From positions 1 through 64,000 of the forward strand of contig NZ_ALOU01000005.1 of the NCBI RefSeq assembly GCF_000292345.1: 64,000 bases of DNA. The letters are read 5' to 3'. Under the pieces are notes generated by a model. The model did no database searches. It was given only the letters and a program-made list of their open reading frames with translations, and was not told the DNA's origin. The position numbers and the translations under genes are program-made. This document shows positions 61,023 through 64,000 of the stretch, piece by piece; the stretch's first letter is position 1, and the number at the start of each line of letters is the position of its first letter. Source of the stretch: Cupriavidus sp. BIS7. Its GTDB lineage: Bacteria; Pseudomonadota; Gammaproteobacteria; Burkholderiales; Burkholderiaceae.

Positions 61023-62384
61023 TCAGACGGTCGCGGCAAGCGCCGCGCCACGTTCGGCAAAACGGGCGTACTCGTCGGGCGGGACGAACAGGCCACCCGT
61101 GGTCCAGACCAGGTGCGTCGCGCGGGGCATGACGCCTTCGAGTCCGTGCTGCTTCAGGTACGCGCGGCCCGCGTCGGTGCGCATCAGCATGCCGGGGCCG
61201 CTGAAGCCCGCGGCAGCGGATGGCTCGATCTGCAAACCCTCCGACTCACGCAGGCGGTGCAGGTCGAGGAACAGCGTATCGTCCAGCACGGTGCAAACGC
61301 CGCTCAGCAGCAGACGCATCGCCTCGGCGGCCAACTCGGATGCCTGCGGCACTGCCAGGCCATCGGCCTCGGTACGGTTGGTCAGACCGAAGTCATAGAC
61401 CGAAGCGCCCGGGGACAGCATCTCGACCAGGAAGCACGGTGACTGGGTCGGCTCGACAAAGAATGTGTGGACGTGCGGCCCGTAGTACTGCCGCAATCCA
61501 AAGGCGATCCCTGCAGGGGCGCCGCCCACCCCGCACGGCACGTAGACAAACAGTGGATGTTCCGCATCCACGCTCACACCCGCTGCGGCGAACTGCGCTT
61601 TCAGATGCGGTGCAGCAGCGCTGTAGCCAAGCATCAGCGACAACGATCGTTCGTCATCGACGAAATAGCAGTACGGATCGGCCGCGGCGTCGCGGCGCCC
61701 CGCATCCACCGCCGACGCATAGTCGCCCGCGTGCTCCACCACCTCCACGCCGCGCGCCCGCAGCCTGGCCTTCTTCCACGCCTTGGCATCCGCCGACATG
61801 TGCACGGCGGCGCGAAATCCCAGCGCCGATGCCATCACACCGATGCTCAATCCCAGATTGCCAGTGGAACCCACCGCTACCTGATAGCGGCCGAACAGCG
61901 CACGCGCCGGCGCATCGGCCAGCGCGGCATAGTCGCCATAGTCGCCATCAGGCGTCACCAGACCATGTTCCAGCGCCAGCGACTCCGCAAACTCCAGGAC
62001 TTCGTGGATGCCGCCACGCGCCTTGATCGATCCGGCCACTGGCAGGCTGTGATCGCACTTGATCCACAGGCTGCCCGCCCCGGGCGGCATCCCGAGCGCA
62101 CGCTGCATGCCCGGCGCCGCCACCAGCGGCGACTCGATGGCGCCGCCGCTTGCGGCAAGCTCCGGAAACAGCTTCGCCAGCAGCGGCGCAAAGCGCACGA
62201 AGCGCGCCTGCGCCGCCTCCACATCAGCTAGACTAATGCCGCGACCATCCACGACGGTCTGAACGGCTGCCTCCCCACTGCGCTGCGGATTGATCCAGAG
62301 CACCGGCCCTGCGGCCCGAAGGTCGTGCAGCAGTGCTGAAAATGAGGAAGCCGCTGAGGAAGTAACGGTGGAATCGGAGATCAT
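61023..62384 (-). CDS. dsdA: D-serine dehydratase (D-serine ammonia-lyase)
   Basis: A 453-residue PLP enzyme of the DsdA family (E. coli 442). The PLP lysine is in [11 protein letters not shown] (K121), preceded by [10 protein letters not shown], and the phosphate loop [11 protein letters not shown] and the C-terminal [12 protein letters not shown] are present. It converts D-serine to pyruvate and ammonia. It is the first gene of the minus-strand cluster and divergent from a LysR gene. A likely promoter is TTGTCA (62438-62443) with AAGAAT (62415-62420) at 17-base spacing, with a LysR box about 64 bases upstream of the start site. Confidence 0.93.
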   Translation of the reverse strand: MISDSTVTSSAASSFSALLHDLRAAGPVLWINPQRSGEAAVQTVVDGRGISLADVEAAQARFVRFAPLLAKLFPELAASGGAIESPLVAAPGMQRALGMPPGAGSLWIKCDHSLPVAGSIKARGGIHEVLEFAESLALEHGLVTPDGDYGDYAALADAPARALFGRYQVAVGSTGNLGLSIGVMASALGFRAAVHMSADAKAWKKARLRARGVEVVEHAGDYASAVDAGRRDAAADPYCYFVDDERSLSLMLGYSAAAPHLKAQFAAAGVSVDAEHPLFVYVPCGVGGAPAGIAFGLRQYYGPHVHTFFVEPTQSPCFLVEMLSPGASVYDFGLTNRTEADGLAVPQASELAAEAMRLLLSGVCTVLDDTLFLDLHRLRESEGLQIEPSAAAGFSGPGMLMRTDAGRAYLKQHGLEGVMPRATHLVWTTGGLFVPPDEYARFAERGAALAATV

Positions 62385-62414
62385 GCTGCGCCAGGCATCG
62401 ATTGGGATGGGTCA

Positions 62415-62443
62415 ATTCTTGTCGTGTTGCCGGGCTGTGACAA
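62415..62443 (-). promoter_or_regulatory. Candidate promoter of dsdA
   Basis: On the minus strand, TTGTCA and AAGAAT are separated by 17 bases. A start site near 62408 puts the LysR box at about -64. The -10 element is only a partial match. Confidence 0.4.
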
Positions 62444-62464
62444 ACGATTTGTACTGATCCACGT

Positions 62465-62479
62465 ATTAGTCTGACTAAT
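62465..62479. promoter_or_regulatory. Perfect 7-1-7 LysR box between dsdA and its regulator
   Basis: ATTAGTC-T-GACTAAT contains T-N11-A and is a perfect inverted repeat. It overlaps the first base pair of the LysR gene's start codon, so binding would both activate dsdA and block the regulator's own expression. Confidence 0.6.
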
Positions 62480-63440
62480 GGCAAACACGCTTTCCGCATC
62501 ACTATTGGGCTGGCTGCGCTGTTTTGAGGCAGCGGCGCGTCATTGCAGCTTCACCCAGGCGGCAGCGGAACTTTGCGTCACGCAGGGTGCGGTCAGCCAA
62601 CAGGTCAAGCAACTCGAGCAATGGCTCGGCCGCCCCCTGTTCCTGCGCACGCCGCGTGCGCTGGTGCTGACACCGGAAGGCGAACGGTTGCGCTTTGTCC
62701 TGCGCGAGTCATTCCAGGCCATCGAAGGCACGCTGACGCAGTTGCGCAAGCCCCGCGACCGGCACCCGATCGCGCTCTCCTGCTCGCCGTCGTTCGCGAT
62801 GGTCTGGCTAACGCCCCGGCTTGGCAACTTCTTCCAGCAGCACCCCGACATCGGTCTGCGCGTGTACGGCGAGTTCCACGCACTCGACCGCTCGCGCATG
62901 CTGCGGGATGGCACCGAGGCCGCCGTGCGTTTCGACCCCGGCGGTTATCAGGACCTGAAGGCGCGGGTGTTCCTTGAAGAATGGCTGATTCCCGTGGCCA
63001 GCCCCGCTTATCTGGCGGCGCACCCGGAGCTGCACACCCCCGGCGGCCTGCGCGCCAGCATGCTGCTCCACGACGTGAGCCCGTGGGACGGCGCGGGAGA
63101 ATTCGACGAATGGAACTGCTGGCTGCGCCACGCCGGCGTGAGCCTGCCGGACACGGCCGAGGGCCAGCGCTTCAATCTTTCGCAACTGGCGCTCAATGCC
63201 GCACTGGCCGGACAGGGCGTGGCGATCGGGCGTACTGCCCTGATTCTCGAAGCCATCGAATCTGGCCGGTTGATCGATCTCTGGGGCATCCACGCGCGCA
63301 GCGAGGCGTCCTATCGCTTCATCTGCCCGCACGGTCCGACCACGCAAGTGGCAGAGGTGGAAGCATGGCTGGTGGAAGAAGGCGAGGCCTTCGACACCGC
63401 ACGCAGCCGCGTTTTGAAACCCGTCGCCTCACACCGCTGA
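62478..63440 (+). CDS. LysR family regulator, DsdC-like
   Basis: A 320-residue LysR protein with the N-terminal helix-turn-helix (LGWLRCFEAAARHCSFTQAAA, CVTQGAVSQQVKQLEQWLG) of the GcvA/DsdC subgroup and an effector domain (RHPIALSCSPSFAMVWLTPRL, YGEFHALDRSRML, GQGVAIGRTALILEAIESGRL). DsdC activates dsdA in response to D-serine. It is divergent from dsdA with 93 bases between, and the perfect palindrome overlaps its ATG. Its stop overlaps the end of the convergent OsmC-fusion gene by 12 bases. Confidence 0.88.
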   Translation: MANTLSASLLGWLRCFEAAARHCSFTQAAAELCVTQGAVSQQVKQLEQWLGRPLFLRTPRALVLTPEGERLRFVLRESFQAIEGTLTQLRKPRDRHPIALSCSPSFAMVWLTPRLGNFFQQHPDIGLRVYGEFHALDRSRMLRDGTEAAVRFDPGGYQDLKARVFLEEWLIPVASPAYLAAHPELHTPGGLRASMLLHDVSPWDGAGEFDEWNCWLRHAGVSLPDTAEGQRFNLSQLALNAALAGQGVAIGRTALILEAIESGRLIDLWGIHARSEASYRFICPHGPTTQVAEVEAWLVEEGEAFDTARSRVLKPVASHR

Positions 63441-64000
63441 TGTGTCAATGCGAACCGCCGATTCCAGCGTGCGATGCACCGGGCACTTGTTCGCAATGGC
63501 CAGCAGTGCCTCGCGCTGCTCGGCGGAGAGCGGTCCGCCCAGGCTGATCCTGCGTTCCATCCGGTCGATCAGGGCGCCCTTGTCCTCGCAGTCCGCGCAA
63601 TCCCTGGCGTGGACCTTTTCATGGCGAAGCTGTACGGACACGTGCTCCAGCGGCAGCGCCTTACGTTCGGCATACATGCGCAATGTCATCGACGTGCACG
63701 CGCCGAGCGCCGCCAGCAGGAACTCGTAGGGGTTCGGACCGGCATCATCGCCGCCGACCGATGTGGGCTCATCGCCAACCAGTTCATGCTGGCCGACGCG
63801 AATGGTTTGCTGATAGCGGCCCTTGTGACGCTCCTGCACCTCCACCACACCGGGATCGAGCGATGGCGCCGCTTCGGCCTCCTCCTGCACCGGCAGATAG
63901 TGCTGCGACCACGCAGCGATCATCTCCGCCGCATAGGCGGCAGCCACGCGATTCTGCAGCAGATGATCGGCGCCTTCGAGCGCGACGTAGCTCTTGGGCT
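63429..64000 (-). CDS. Alpha/beta hydrolase-OsmC fusion protein (3' part, cut by window edge)
   Basis: The visible C-terminal part is about 190 residues, with no stop before the window edge. The first visible residues read SYVALEGADHLLQNR, the His-containing end of an alpha/beta hydrolase, and then an OsmC domain follows with GACTSMTLRMYAERK and NKCPVHRTLE, which carry the two redox cysteines of OsmC/Ohr-like peroxidases. Fusions of this kind are known. An ATG at 63947 would give an OsmC-only protein, but the hydrolase signature upstream makes a fusion more likely. The gene converges with the LysR gene and overlaps it by 12 bases. Confidence 0.8.
   Translation of the reverse strand, partial: PKSYVALEGADHLLQNRVAAAYAAEMIAAWSQHYLPVQEEAEAAPSLDPGVVEVQERHKGRYQQTIRVGQHELVGDEPTSVGGDDAGPNPYEFLLAALGACTSMTLRMYAERKALPLEHVSVQLRHEKVHARDCADCEDKGALIDRMERRISLGGPLSAEQREALLAIANKCPVHRTLESAVRIDTSAV

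Noticed and set aside
1..64000. tRNA, rRNA, transposase or phage genes
   Set aside because: I searched by eye for conserved motifs and found none; every long gene has a metabolic, regulatory or envelope family. A short tRNA on either strand cannot be excluded without a covariance search.

Overview
The window looks like a chromosomal segment of a high-GC betaproteobacterium of the Burkholderiaceae, most like Cupriavidus or Ralstonia. This rests on five orphan Bug/TctC-type solute receptors, small catabolic clusters each with its own IclR, GntR, MarR or LysR regulator, a complete biotin-independent malonate decarboxylase operon, and uniform GC-rich codon use. I see no rRNA, tRNA, CRISPR array, insertion sequence or phage gene. 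The assignment is by gene content and was not tested by alignment.

Layout. 1-2.2 kb: a DnaQ-type exonuclease fused to a GIY-YIG (Cho/UvrC-like) nuclease, then a small lipoprotein. 2.3-9.9 kb: a leftward cluster (IclR regulator, NDP-forming acyl-CoA ligase, two DUF1254 proteins, Bug receptor) divergent from a TetR regulator and a second Bug. 11-16.5 kb: histidine phosphatase, LysE exporter, MscS-family channel, LuxR regulator. 16.5-21.4 kb: the conserved prkA-yeaH-spoVR stress operon, with a possible sigma-54 promoter and an 11-bp tandem repeat upstream. 22-28 kb: SDR and Bug facing away from acyl-CoA dehydrogenase, MmgE/PrpD and a FAS1-like/MaoC hydratase. 28-33 kb: secreted DUF1996 protein, ThDP enzyme with its GntR regulator, VirK/YbjX (DUF535) protein. 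33.4-38.6 kb: a hydantoin/dihydropyrimidine-type cluster (GntR, MFS transporter, maleate-isomerase/AMDase-like protein, hydantoinase, hydantoin-racemase-like protein without the usual cysteines). 38.7-44.7 kb: MarR, DUF4410 lipoprotein, a two-component system next to an EF-hand-like protein and a Cys-repeat secreted protein, then a sterol-desaturase-type hydroxylase. 44.8-53.3 kb: malonate module mdcR, madML, mdcABCDEGH. 53.4-63.4 kb: IclR, acyl-CoA ligase, enoyl-CoA hydratase/isomerase, Bug, amidase, Bug and D-serine dehydratase, divergent from a DsdC-like LysR gene. The right edge cuts an alpha/beta hydrolase-OsmC fusion.

How the parts work together. Most of the window is a string of uptake-and-activation cassettes: a periplasmic receptor or transporter, an enzyme that releases or activates an acid (amidase, hydantoinase, CoA ligase), beta-oxidation-like steps and a dedicated regulator. 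Intergenic palindromes beside several regulators are good operator candidates, notably for IclR (9076-9094), GntR (31960-31977 and 34210-34219) and the LysR proteins (47143-47159 and 62465-62479). The least explained parts are the Cys-repeat/EF-hand/two-component group, the cysteine-less racemase-like protein, and several long perfect palindromes (36 bp at 38674, an 18-bp stem at 58399, nested repeats at 33196-33308).
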